DNA from: JAGPIS01 sp964635545 | GTDB lineage: Bacteria > Bacteroidota > Bacteroidia > Bacteroidales > Marinilabiliaceae | Reading direction: 5' to 3' | Length of the DNA: 59,864 bases | NCBI GenBank assembly: GCA_964635545.1 | Contig: CAZWOA010000007.1 | Location: 1-59,864 of the forward strand | Shown: positions 1 through 7,908 of the stretch, piece by piece | Layout of the letters: each line of letters opens with the position of its first letter | How positions within the stretch are numbered: the first letter of the stretch is position 1 | Notes under the pieces: model-generated | The model's input: the letters and a program-made list of their open reading frames with translations, nothing else | Databases searched by the model: none | What the model was told of the DNA's origin: nothing | Position numbers and translations under genes: made by a program

Positions 1-1
1 T

Positions 2-364
2 GATTACAGCAATTCGCACCTGATATCCATTCCCACCCAAAAAAGATTTATACTACTGATGGCCGATAAGCTATCGATAGTAAACGAAGATGGCAAAATT
101 GAGTTTTCTAACGACGTAAAAACCTCAAAAATAGGTGAGGCAACGCTAATAAAGAATAGGCTCAACAACGAGATAATAGCATTTACCGACACCGCCGAAA
201 ATTACATTTATATTGCCGATAAAAACGGAGTGATATATAACGGCACACCAATAAAGGGGAAAAAACTACCGGCAATTATTGAACATAAAGAGCAAAACAA
301 CCATATACTTATTGTTTACTACAATGAAGAATGTGTAGTTACAGCCATTAGAATTGAAAAATAA
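2..364 (+). CDS. C-terminal part of an unrecognised protein, cut by the window edge
   Basis: The reading frame is open from base 2 and ends at 364, so the first ATG at 59 is probably internal and this is a 120-residue C-terminal fragment. It has no transmembrane segment. Short beta-strand-rich stretches such as YIYIADKNGVIYNG resemble blades of a beta-propeller (PQQ or WD40 type), but there are too few repeats to assign a family. A separate lipoprotein gene follows about 106 bases later on the same strand. Function unknown. Confidence 0.55.
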   Translation, partial: DYSNSHLISIPTQKRFILLMADKLSIVNEDGKIEFSNDVKTSKIGEATLIKNRLNNEIIAFTDTAENYIYIADKNGVIYNGTPIKGKKLPAIIEHKEQNNHILIVYYNEECVVTAIRIEK

Positions 365-470
365 TCAACTAAAGTTAGTTCATTGTCAAATAAAACTAAC
401 GATATATGTAATTAACAAGGCATAAAAGACGTTATTGATGTAATTTTATTTAATAGACAAATAACGGCTT

Positions 471-1931
471 ATGCGCATTATAATCAACATACTACTCATT
501 GTATTAACTTCTGTTGCATGCACCAACATAAACAAAACCATTAAAATCGGATGTATCAAGAGTGATATATACCAAACTGAAGACTACTCTGCCATAGCAG
601 AGATATCAAAAAGCCTTAAACAAGAGAAAATAGATATCATTTTTCTTGACACATTAACTTCACCGGTTATAGGTGAATTGGCAAAGCTACTTCCTGAGTA
701 TTCATTCTTTAAAAGCACAGAGGCCGGTGAGTCGGTTGCAATGTATATAGGCGTAAACAAAAAACAATATACCATACAGACTCAAATAAATCTTACCCTC
801 AACACATCAAACATACCGTTAGAGGCAGGAAATGGCTCTTTAATGGCATTAAAATTACGAGTTAATAGGGCTGGGTTAACACTTTTCGTTATCAATACTC
901 AAACAACAACTCCGCACACCAATGAGAGTATCTACAACATACACAAAATAATAAAGTCATATACCGATGATTTACCGGTTGTGCTAGCAGGTAATTTTAA
1001 CACAAACACCGAAAGTGCAAACCTGCTTACAGGCAATTGGTCGAATCTGGTAAAACTGGATGGTGTATTCGGACTTGCTGAAAATGAGGGGAATAGCAAT
1101 CGCACTCAATGTCTTTTTGTAAACGGATTTTTATCGGCCAGCACAGGGCAACAAGAGATAAAGAGAAAGAACTATACATTATCAACCTATACGGTATCAT
1201 TCAATAAGAATTTCCGTGATGCACGAACTCAGAGTACTCCTTATCCACTGGAACAACCAATGCCCAACTTCACCGATAGGCAAATGGTATTTAATGAGTC
1301 GATGCTAATAAACCTATCGGGAGCCCGCAGAATAGTATATACTCTTGATGAATCGACACCCACAATGGATTCATATATCTATGAAACGCCAATAAAGTTA
1401 GATTCCACATGCCGAATAAAAATGCGTTCAGTAAATAAAGAGGGAACGGTTAGCCCTATAATATGTCGATATTTTATTAAAAGCAGCCGTGCCGACTACT
1501 CTGTGGCAAGAGTGAAGTATAGCCCTGAAATCAACTCTGATATGCATACAACTTATGGTTTTCTCACCGATAGAATGAAGGGCGAAGAGTCGAGAAATGC
1601 GCCAAGTTGGCTTGAACTGCACCCAAACCAAAAGGTATCGGTAACTATGAATATAGATAGTAATGTAGAACTATCAAAAATATACATATCCTTTGCTACA
1701 TCAAACAAACAAGAGATTCCGGATGTAGGCATTAAATATGCAGCAGAAGGCGGTAAATCATTTAATAAAACTCTCACGCCCCAACTTCTGGGTGGCAACC
1801 TGTCGATGTGCGGCATTGAAGGGTGGGTAGTTATGGATGTGGATGCCAAAACAAAGCAACTTGAACTTAATATATCGCTTGGAAAACAATACACCGGCTC
1901 TATATATATCGACGAAATAGTGCTTATGTAA
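471..1931 (+). CDS. Lipoprotein with degenerate endonuclease/exonuclease/phosphatase fold and chitobiase-like C-terminal domain
   Basis: A 486-residue protein starting with a lipoprotein signal: a hydrophobic stretch and a lipobox ending TSVAC, with the acylated Cys at about residue 17. Residues about 25-230 look like the endonuclease/exonuclease/phosphatase fold, with VVLAGNFN at the place of the usual GDFN motif. The catalytic Asp is therefore Asn, and no terminal SDH motif is visible. Residues about 265-340 (YTLDESTPT, then a strand-rich stretch) match the chitobiase/beta-hexosaminidase C-terminal type of domain. The last ~130 residues are beta-rich and may bind a ligand or carbohydrate. 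It is probably a surface or periplasmic protein whose nuclease or phosphodiesterase activity is doubtful. The gene converges with the next one, their stops being adjacent. Confidence 0.7.
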   Translation: MRIIINILLIVLTSVACTNINKTIKIGCIKSDIYQTEDYSAIAEISKSLKQEKIDIIFLDTLTSPVIGELAKLLPEYSFFKSTEAGESVAMYIGVNKKQYTIQTQINLTLNTSNIPLEAGNGSLMALKLRVNRAGLTLFVINTQTTTPHTNESIYNIHKIIKSYTDDLPVVLAGNFNTNTESANLLTGNWSNLVKLDGVFGLAENEGNSNRTQCLFVNGFLSASTGQQEIKRKNYTLSTYTVSFNKNFRDARTQSTPYPLEQPMPNFTDRQMVFNESMLINLSGARRIVYTLDESTPTMDSYIYETPIKLDSTCRIKMRSVNKEGTVSPIICRYFIKSSRADYSVARVKYSPEINSDMHTTYGFLTDRMKGEESRNAPSWLELHPNQKVSVTMNIDSNVELSKIYISFATSNKQEIPDVGIKYAAEGGKSFNKTLTPQLLGGNLSMCGIEGWVVMDVDAKTKQLELNISLGKQYTGSIYIDEIVLM

Positions 1932-2729
1932 TCAATACTCCATGGTTAATTTAAAGCCGGAGTGCCTGCGCACGTTAAATGCATTGTCATCAAGCATAAG
2001 ATACTGACCTTTAATGCCTTGCAACACACCCTCCACCTCGGCAATTTTCATTAAATCAACACTTTTAGGCTTTTCGGGCATTGAGATTATTGGGTAATCG
2101 ATATTTGTAATCTCATTATCGGAAGTAATAAGCGACCTCATTGCCAAAGGCAGTAATCCTGAAACACGCTCCTTCTCCTTCAACAGGTCGGCCTCCGAAA
2201 CTCCATCGGTAGTAAGCATTTTGCTCCAGAATGTTTTGTCGTTATAATACTGTTTCAGAAACACTTCCATAAGGCCGGCAATATATCTGTTGGGCGTTTG
2301 GGCAACAATTATAGCTTGCGTAGCACCCTGGTCAATCCACCGGGTGGGAATCTGAGTGTTGCGGGTTACGCCAACTTTTACATCCGAAGTGAGTGAAAGA
2401 TATACGTAGTGCGGAATGAGGCAATGAGTTTTACTATATTCAATATCGCGCGCCACACCAAGATGCGCCTTGCATTTCTCGGGATTTAGCACACACTCCT
2501 CTGTCTCGGGTGCTGTAAGGTAGCAGTTGTAGCAATATCCCTGCATGAATGATTTACGGGTGAGCGCACCGCACGATTGGCAGTTAATCTCACCGGTGAA
2601 GGTAAATTTAACTCTACTGCCAAGCAGGTCATTCATCTTAATACGGTCATTATAAACCATCATAAAATAATCGACAACGCCATTATTGAGCTCCGAGCCC
2701 ATTTTCGAGATATTAAACAGATGTTTCAT
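1932..2729 (-). CDS. DUF2797 family protein
   Basis: A 265-residue protein with a Cys-rich N-terminal part: CQSCGAL, then CYNCY and further Cys in the EECVLNPEKC stretch, consistent with zinc binding. It is followed by YVYLSLTSDVKVGVTR and a TRWIDQGA segment. This arrangement is that of the DUF2797 family, common in Bacteroidota. The strand pattern after the Cys region resembles a GIY-YIG nuclease core, which is my inference and not proven. No signal peptide, so cytoplasmic. The stop codon directly abuts that of the convergent lipoprotein gene. No partner gene gives a functional clue. Confidence 0.8.
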   Translation of the reverse strand: MKHLFNISKMGSELNNGVVDYFMMVYNDRIKMNDLLGSRVKFTFTGEINCQSCGALTRKSFMQGYCYNCYLTAPETEECVLNPEKCKAHLGVARDIEYSKTHCLIPHYVYLSLTSDVKVGVTRNTQIPTRWIDQGATQAIIVAQTPNRYIAGLMEVFLKQYYNDKTFWSKMLTTDGVSEADLLKEKERVSGLLPLAMRSLITSDNEITNIDYPIISMPEKPKSVDLMKIAEVEGVLQGIKGQYLMLDDNAFNVRRHSGFKLTMEY

Positions 2730-2800
2730 AATAATAAATAGCCTTAAACCTGTATTATAATCAAAATAATGCAGATTTAAGGCTTAATTTCAGTAAAATA

Positions 2801-3913
2801 TCAATTATTCTGATTGTCCTTCACCTTACGTGAATCCACAATTTTATACAATTTATCAGACCTTCGCACACGCTCGGGAACTGGCATTGAGAATTTTTCG
2901 CCCTTCACGGTTTTGTTTACCTCTTTCAGGTCAACTCTTATCTCTTCAATCTCAAACTCATGCACGCCGGTGGTTGGACCAATAATCATCACTTTATCGC
3001 CAACACCAATTTCTTGCGTCTCCATAAGAAANNNNNNNNNNNNNNNNNNNNNNNNNNNNNNNNNNNNNNNNNNNNNNNNNNNNNNNNNNNNNNNNNNNNN
3101 NNNNNNNNNNNNNNNNNNNNNNNNNNNNNNNGCCGAGCGGGCACGCCCCTCAATTTTGAACACCCGCACACCCGAATCTATCATACGATCCATAAAGTGG
3201 ATGGTTTTCAAATCTTTGGGCGACATAATGTACTCATTATCAATCTCAAGTTCGTTACCGGTCTCCTTCTCGGTTACGATATAGCTACGACGGCAATTTT
3301 GAAGACAGCTGCCTCTATTGGCCGATGAGTTCATGCTATGAAGGCTCAGATAACATTTTCCTGATACTGCCATGCATAGCGCACCGTGTGCAAACATCTC
3401 TATTTCAAGCAATTTACCTGACGGGCCTTTAATATTCTCACGCACGATAGCCTCATAAATAGCCTTCACCTGATCCATATTCAACTCGCGTGCAAGCACA
3501 ACTACATCGGCAAAGAGACTGTAAAAACGCACGGTCTCTATATTTGAAATATTAACCTGGGTAGATATGTGTACCTCCACATCCTTGGAGCGTGCATAGG
3601 CAATAGCTGCCTGGTCGGATGCTATTATCGCAGTTACTCCATTAGCTTTGGCCGCATCAATAACCTGACGCATAAGTTCCAATTCCTTATCGTAAATAAC
3701 CGTATTTACAGTAAGATAGGTTTTTATATTATGCTCATTGCAAGTGGCAACAATCTTTTTTAGGTCTTCAAACGTAAAGTTATTCGACGACTTTGCCCTC
3801 ATATTAAGCTGTTCGATTCCAAAATAGACAGAATTCGCACCTGCCTGAATAGCAGCCATCAGCGACTCGTAAGAGCCCACCGGCGCCATAATCTCTATAT
3901 CCTTCCTTATCAT
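2801..3913 (-). CDS. trhP: Peptidase U32 family protein, likely tRNA 5-hydroxyuridine modification protein TrhP (YegQ); interrupted by an assembly gap
   Basis: The N-terminal part carries family hallmarks: MAPVGSYESLMAAIQAGA near the start, YFGIEQLNMRAK, EMFAHGALCMAVSGKCYLS, then CLQNCRRSY and KIEGRARS. After a run of 100 Ns the frame resumes with FLMETQEIGVGDKVMIIGPTTG, the C-terminal barrel. TrhP proteins make 5-hydroxyuridine at wobble position 34 of tRNA using prephenate. Family members have clearly more residues between KIEGRARS and FLMET than the 33 or so codons the Ns allow, so the gap length is a placeholder and the true protein is longer than 370 residues. The conserved Cys residues probably hold an iron-sulfur cluster. 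The stop of the LtaS-like gene lies 1 base upstream, so the two are probably cotranscribed. Confidence 0.85.
   Translation of the reverse strand: MIRKDIEIMAPVGSYESLMAAIQAGANSVYFGIEQLNMRAKSSNNFTFEDLKKIVATCNEHNIKTYLTVNTVIYDKELELMRQVIDAAKANGVTAIIASDQAAIAYARSKDVEVHISTQVNISNIETVRFYSLFADVVVLARELNMDQVKAIYEAIVRENIKGPSGKLLEIEMFAHGALCMAVSGKCYLSLHSMNSSANRGSCLQNCRRSYIVTEKETGNELEIDNEYIMSPKDLKTIHFMDRMIDSGVRVFKIEGRARSXXXXXXXXXXXXXXXXXXXXXXXXXXXXXXXXXXFLMETQEIGVGDKVMIIGPTTGVHEFEIEEIRVDLKEVNKTVKGEKFSMPVPERVRRSDKLYKIVDSRKVKDNQNN
3032..3131. other. Assembly gap, 100 Ns inside the U32 gene
   Basis: Exactly 100 Ns replace part of the U32/TrhP coding region. A round number of 100 is the usual convention for a scaffold gap of unknown size, and the family length supports missing sequence. 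Confidence 0.98.
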
Positions 3914-3914
3914 T

Positions 3915-5789
3915 TTATCTCTTTTGATAATCGTTCGACATCATTTGTAAAATAGCCTTTCCGGCCAATGTATCTGTGGGCACTGTTGCGCCTTCATATT
4001 TTATAAAACGGCGCGCCTGGTTATCATAAACCTGAAAATGGTCGCCACGTATAAATCCAAAACCATCAGAAAAATCGTAGAAAGAGAAACCGCTATTACC
4101 CTTATCCATAAGGTTTTTGCTGAAATTAAACTCTTTATGATCAATACCAAGTTGAGCCAAAAGGGTGGATGCAAGGTCAATCTGTGTTGCCTGCTTCTCA
4201 ACTATAGAATCGGTAACAGCAACTGCACCGCCTGTCCACACCATAGGAATATGAAAACGCTCCTTACTGTCGTTACCCACTTTTTTGGGCCCGGCATGGC
4301 CATGATCGGCAATAAGTATAAGCAAAGTATTATCCCACCAAGGCTGTTGTTTTGCTTTCTCGATAAATTCACCCAAACACTTATCGGTATAAAAGACCGA
4401 GTTAAGATACACATCCTCAAGTTGTTTCTCCATAGGAACAGTAAACGGTTCATGACTGCTAAGGGTAAAAAACATATTGAAGAACGGCTCTTTTTGCTCT
4501 TCAATGGTGGCAAGCAATCTGTCGAAAACAAACCCATCATGCGCTCCCCATTTATCACTCATCATTGATGCGTCAAAATCATTCTCGGTGATAATGCGGT
4601 TGAAACCTGCCATCGTTACCAGTGAGTTGAAGTTATTAAAGCCTAAGTCGCCGCCATAAAGGAACGCCTGATCGGCATATCCGTTTTTACGCAGCTCTTG
4701 CGGAATGAATGACAGAGACTGAGTCTTCTGCGGATAATTGATGATGCTGAAAGCCGGCAAAACGGGGTAACCACATATCACCGATACCATTCCTTTGCCT
4801 GACCGGTCGCTGGCAGCCATCATATTTGTGAAAAATATACTCTCTTTCTGAAGCGATTTAATAACCGGAGTGGCATTTTCACCTCCCAATATTTCAATGG
4901 CATGCGAAGAGAAACTCTCTAGCATTATCAAAATTATATTGGGACGATTGGTATTGAGCACTTTAGGATATTCACCGCTCTGCTCCATCAACTCATCAAA
5001 AATTGATTCGGCTTGCTTATCGTCCATAAATTTATAGGTCGCAGTGGTAGCTTTTAACCGTTTCAGCGAATATAAAAAATTCCATACCGGATTTAGTGCC
5101 ACGTGATTGGCAAAGAGATGCGTGCTAAAAAACGACATTCCCGTATTTAGCGGAGCTATGCCGGTACCTCCTCTCACAGGAATAATCATAACACCGCCCA
5201 TCAGCAATATCAGAAATGACCTTAAAATACCTGCAGGCAGTGTAACTTTAAACTTATACTCGTCAATAACAGCTTTCGATATTCTGCCATAAATATAAAT
5301 CACACCCCAGCACACTACAATTAGTATTAGTGGAAGCGCAATTTTTTCAACCCATGTAAGTGAAGCAATTACCAAAGTGGGCGACTCAAGAAAATGAAGC
5401 GCAGAGGCATCAACATGAACCCCCCAGAAAGAATAGATGAATCCATTGATTATCAGAAATATAACTATAGGAACTATCAATATTTTATTGATGATATTCA
5501 TTGTGCGGTAAAGCCATTTTGCCGGCACAAGCCAAAGTCCCAAACCGAAAACCACAGCGTGAAGCATCAGGATATAACCGGTTATACTGGCATCAAAACG
5601 AAGCCCATAAATAAACGATTTGAGCAACTCACCCAGTGGCACCTCTGCCGATTTCATCCAGTTGATGGCAAGAAATACGATTCTGAAAACCTGAAATGTT
5701 AAAATCCAGAAAAGAGCTACAACACCAAAATATGAGAAGAGAGGTTTTAAAAGTAAACCGATCTTTGAAATCGAAATTTTATTATCCAT
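3915..5789 (-). CDS. LtaS-like membrane phosphotransferase (sulfatase/alkaline phosphatase superfamily)
   Basis: The open frame extends upstream to 6005, but the chosen start at 5789 (MDNKIS) gives a standard cytoplasmic N terminus of 624 residues; the extra 72 residues would read into the topoisomerase promoter region. About five membrane helices fill residues 15-270, followed by an extracytoplasmic sulfatase-type catalytic domain. IILIMLESFSSHAIE holds the first metal ligands. SDRSGKGM sits where related enzymes have a Thr nucleophile, so Ser may serve here. LLILIADHGHAGP supplies the second Asp/His metal set. Gram-negative relatives transfer phosphoethanolamine or phosphoglycerol to envelope glycans; the substrate here is unknown. 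Probably cotranscribed with the downstream U32 gene. Confidence 0.82.
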   Translation of the reverse strand: MDNKISISKIGLLLKPLFSYFGVVALFWILTFQVFRIVFLAINWMKSAEVPLGELLKSFIYGLRFDASITGYILMLHAVVFGLGLWLVPAKWLYRTMNIINKILIVPIVIFLIINGFIYSFWGVHVDASALHFLESPTLVIASLTWVEKIALPLILIVVCWGVIYIYGRISKAVIDEYKFKVTLPAGILRSFLILLMGGVMIIPVRGGTGIAPLNTGMSFFSTHLFANHVALNPVWNFLYSLKRLKATTATYKFMDDKQAESIFDELMEQSGEYPKVLNTNRPNIILIMLESFSSHAIEILGGENATPVIKSLQKESIFFTNMMAASDRSGKGMVSVICGYPVLPAFSIINYPQKTQSLSFIPQELRKNGYADQAFLYGGDLGFNNFNSLVTMAGFNRIITENDFDASMMSDKWGAHDGFVFDRLLATIEEQKEPFFNMFFTLSSHEPFTVPMEKQLEDVYLNSVFYTDKCLGEFIEKAKQQPWWDNTLLILIADHGHAGPKKVGNDSKERFHIPMVWTGGAVAVTDSIVEKQATQIDLASTLLAQLGIDHKEFNFSKNLMDKGNSGFSFYDFSDGFGFIRGDHFQVYDNQARRFIKYEGATVPTDTLAGKAILQMMSNDYQKR

Positions 5790-5955
5790 AATGCAAAAGT
5801 TGAAAACCTGGTGCAAAGATAAAACTATATAACCGTTTAGAATTAAAATAGATGTGGAAAATAACATTAAATTAATACCTTTTACTCTTAAATTACCACA
5901 AAAGCCCACTTGTTTAACAGTATGAAAACGGTTTAAAAGTGTTGAAACAATTTTG

Positions 5956-5985
5956 TTTGAACATCCATTCGTTTTATTATATTTG
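5956..5985 (+). promoter_or_regulatory. Bacteroidota-type promoter for the topoisomerase IV operon
   Basis: TTTG at 5956-5959 and TATATTTG at 5978-5985, 18 bases apart, match the primary-sigma consensus of the phylum (TTTG about 19 bases ahead of TAnnTTTG). The parE start lies 47 bases downstream. Confidence 0.75.
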
Positions 5986-6032
5986 CACCAGTCTGAAACG
6001 ACCAATTCCTAAACAAAAAGCATAAACAACAT

Positions 6033-7901
6033 ATGAGTCAGGAACAATTATCACCCGAAAATTATTCGGAAGATGCCATCCGCACCCTCGATTGGCAAGA
6101 GCATATACGTAAACGGCCGGGAATGTACATTGGTAAGCTGGGCGACGGCTCCTATCCCGACGACGGTATATATGTGCTCTTGAAAGAGGTGATGGATAAT
6201 GCCATCGACGAGTATATGATGGGTTTCGGAAAAAAAGTACAGATAACTGTTGAGGAAGGAGCAGTTACCATACGTGACTTCGGGCGGGGAATACCACTGG
6301 GGAAAGTGGTTGACGTGGCATCGAAGATGAATACTGGAGCAAAGTATGACGATAAGGTATTTAAGAAGTCGGTAGGTCTTAATGGCGTTGGTATTAAGGC
6401 AGTTAACGCACTATCAACAAAGTTTGTGGTGCAGGCATTCCGTGAAGGGCAGTGTAAAAATGTGGAATTCAGCAAAGGACTTGTTGTAGAAGAGGCCGAG
6501 ATTGTACCAACCAATGAGCCCAACGGAACCAAGGTAAGCTTCTATCCCGACAATTCCATTTTTGAAAATTATCAGTATCGTGAAGATTATATCGAAACGA
6601 TGCTGAAAAACTATACTTACCTCAACACCGGATTAACCATACATTTCAACGGCAAGGTTTTTCAGAGCAAAAACGGACTAATCGACCTGCTGGATGAAAA
6701 TATGACTGAGCCGGGCCTTTACCCCATCATCCACCTTAAAGATGATGACCTCGAAATTGCAATGACCCACGGAAATCATTATGGCGAGGAGTACTACACT
6801 TTCGTAAATGGCCAGCACACAACCCAAGGCGGAACCCACCTCATCGCATTTAAGGAGGCAATAGTTAAAACCATCAGGGAGTTTTACAATAAAAGCTATG
6901 ATGTAAATGACATCAGAAGCGGTATTATTGCAGCGGTAAGCATCAAAATTCAGGAGCCTGTGTTTGAGTCGCAAACAAAAACCAAACTAGGTTCCAAAGA
7001 CATGTCGCCTACAGGTAGCGTGTCGGTGCGCAACTACGTAATGGATTTTCTGAAGGAAAAACTGGATAATTTCCTACACAAAAATCTGGAAGTTGCTGAT
7101 ATACTGAACAAAAAAATTATTGAATCGGAGAAAGAGCGCAAAGCAATATCAGGCATTCAGAAGCTTGCACGCGAACGGGCCAAGAAAGCCAACCTGCACA
7201 ATAAAAAGCTGCGCGATTGCCGTATTCACTACACCTCTAAAGATGATAAAAAGATAGATAGCTCACTATTCATCACCGAGGGGGACTCGGCATCAGGATC
7301 CATCACCAAAGCACGCGACGTTAGTTCGCAGGCAGTGTTCAGCCTCAAGGGTAAACCGCTCAATACCTACGGATTAACACGTAAGATAGTGTATGAAAAT
7401 GAGGAGTTTAACCTACTTCAGGCAGCACTTGATATTGAAGAGGGAATAGAAGGATTGCGTTACAACCATGTTATTATCGCTACCGATGCCGACGTGGACG
7501 GAATGCACATTCGACTGCTGCTGATTACGTTTTTTCTTCAATTTTTTCCTGAATTGATTAAAAACGGACACCTCTTTATTCTTCAAACGCCACTTTTCAG
7601 GGTTAGAAATAAAAAGCAAACCATCTATTGCTACTCTGATGAAGAGCGTGAGAAAGCAATTAAGAAGCTGGGGCCAAAACCCGAAATCACACGATTTAAA
7701 GGTTTGGGAGAGATATCGCCCGATGAGTTTAAACACTTCATTGGCAGGGATATGCGCCTCGACCCGGTGAGAATGAAACGCGAAGATGCCGTTAAAGAAC
7801 TTCTCGATTTCTATATGGGCAAAAACACCCCTTCGAGACAGAATTTCATTATCGACAACCTGGTGGTTGAAGAGGATTTAGTTAACGAAACAAGCAAATA
7901 G
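6033..7901 (+). CDS. parE: DNA topoisomerase IV subunit B (type IIA ATPase subunit)
   Basis: 622 residues, the usual length of Bacteroidota ParE-type subunits. The GHKL ATPase is shown by EVMDNAIDEY (Mg-binding Asn/Glu) and KKSVGLNGVGIKAVNAL. The transducer domain occupies roughly residues 220-390. The TOPRIM domain shows EGDSASG and IATDADVDGMHIRLLL. PLFRV and RFKGLGE follow, typical of ParE/GyrB C termini. It pairs with the subunit encoded 7 bases downstream to decatenate chromosomes using ATP. The gene is led by a strong promoter-like motif. GyrB is the main alternative name; the partner A subunit is unusually diverged and, with the order here, fits topoisomerase IV as annotated across Bacteroidota. 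Confidence 0.92.
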   Translation: MSQEQLSPENYSEDAIRTLDWQEHIRKRPGMYIGKLGDGSYPDDGIYVLLKEVMDNAIDEYMMGFGKKVQITVEEGAVTIRDFGRGIPLGKVVDVASKMNTGAKYDDKVFKKSVGLNGVGIKAVNALSTKFVVQAFREGQCKNVEFSKGLVVEEAEIVPTNEPNGTKVSFYPDNSIFENYQYREDYIETMLKNYTYLNTGLTIHFNGKVFQSKNGLIDLLDENMTEPGLYPIIHLKDDDLEIAMTHGNHYGEEYYTFVNGQHTTQGGTHLIAFKEAIVKTIREFYNKSYDVNDIRSGIIAAVSIKIQEPVFESQTKTKLGSKDMSPTGSVSVRNYVMDFLKEKLDNFLHKNLEVADILNKKIIESEKERKAISGIQKLARERAKKANLHNKKLRDCRIHYTSKDDKKIDSSLFITEGDSASGSITKARDVSSQAVFSLKGKPLNTYGLTRKIVYENEEFNLLQAALDIEEGIEGLRYNHVIIATDADVDGMHIRLLLITFFLQFFPELIKNGHLFILQTPLFRVRNKKQTIYCYSDEEREKAIKKLGPKPEITRFKGLGEISPDEFKHFIGRDMRLDPVRMKREDAVKELLDFYMGKNTPSRQNFIIDNLVVEEDLVNETSK

Positions 7902-7908
7902 TATTCAA

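Noticed and set aside
3915..6005. Longer form of the LtaS-like protein starting at 6005
   Set aside because: The extra 72 codons cover the topoisomerase promoter and are not like a signal peptide; MDNKIS at 5789 is a normal start.
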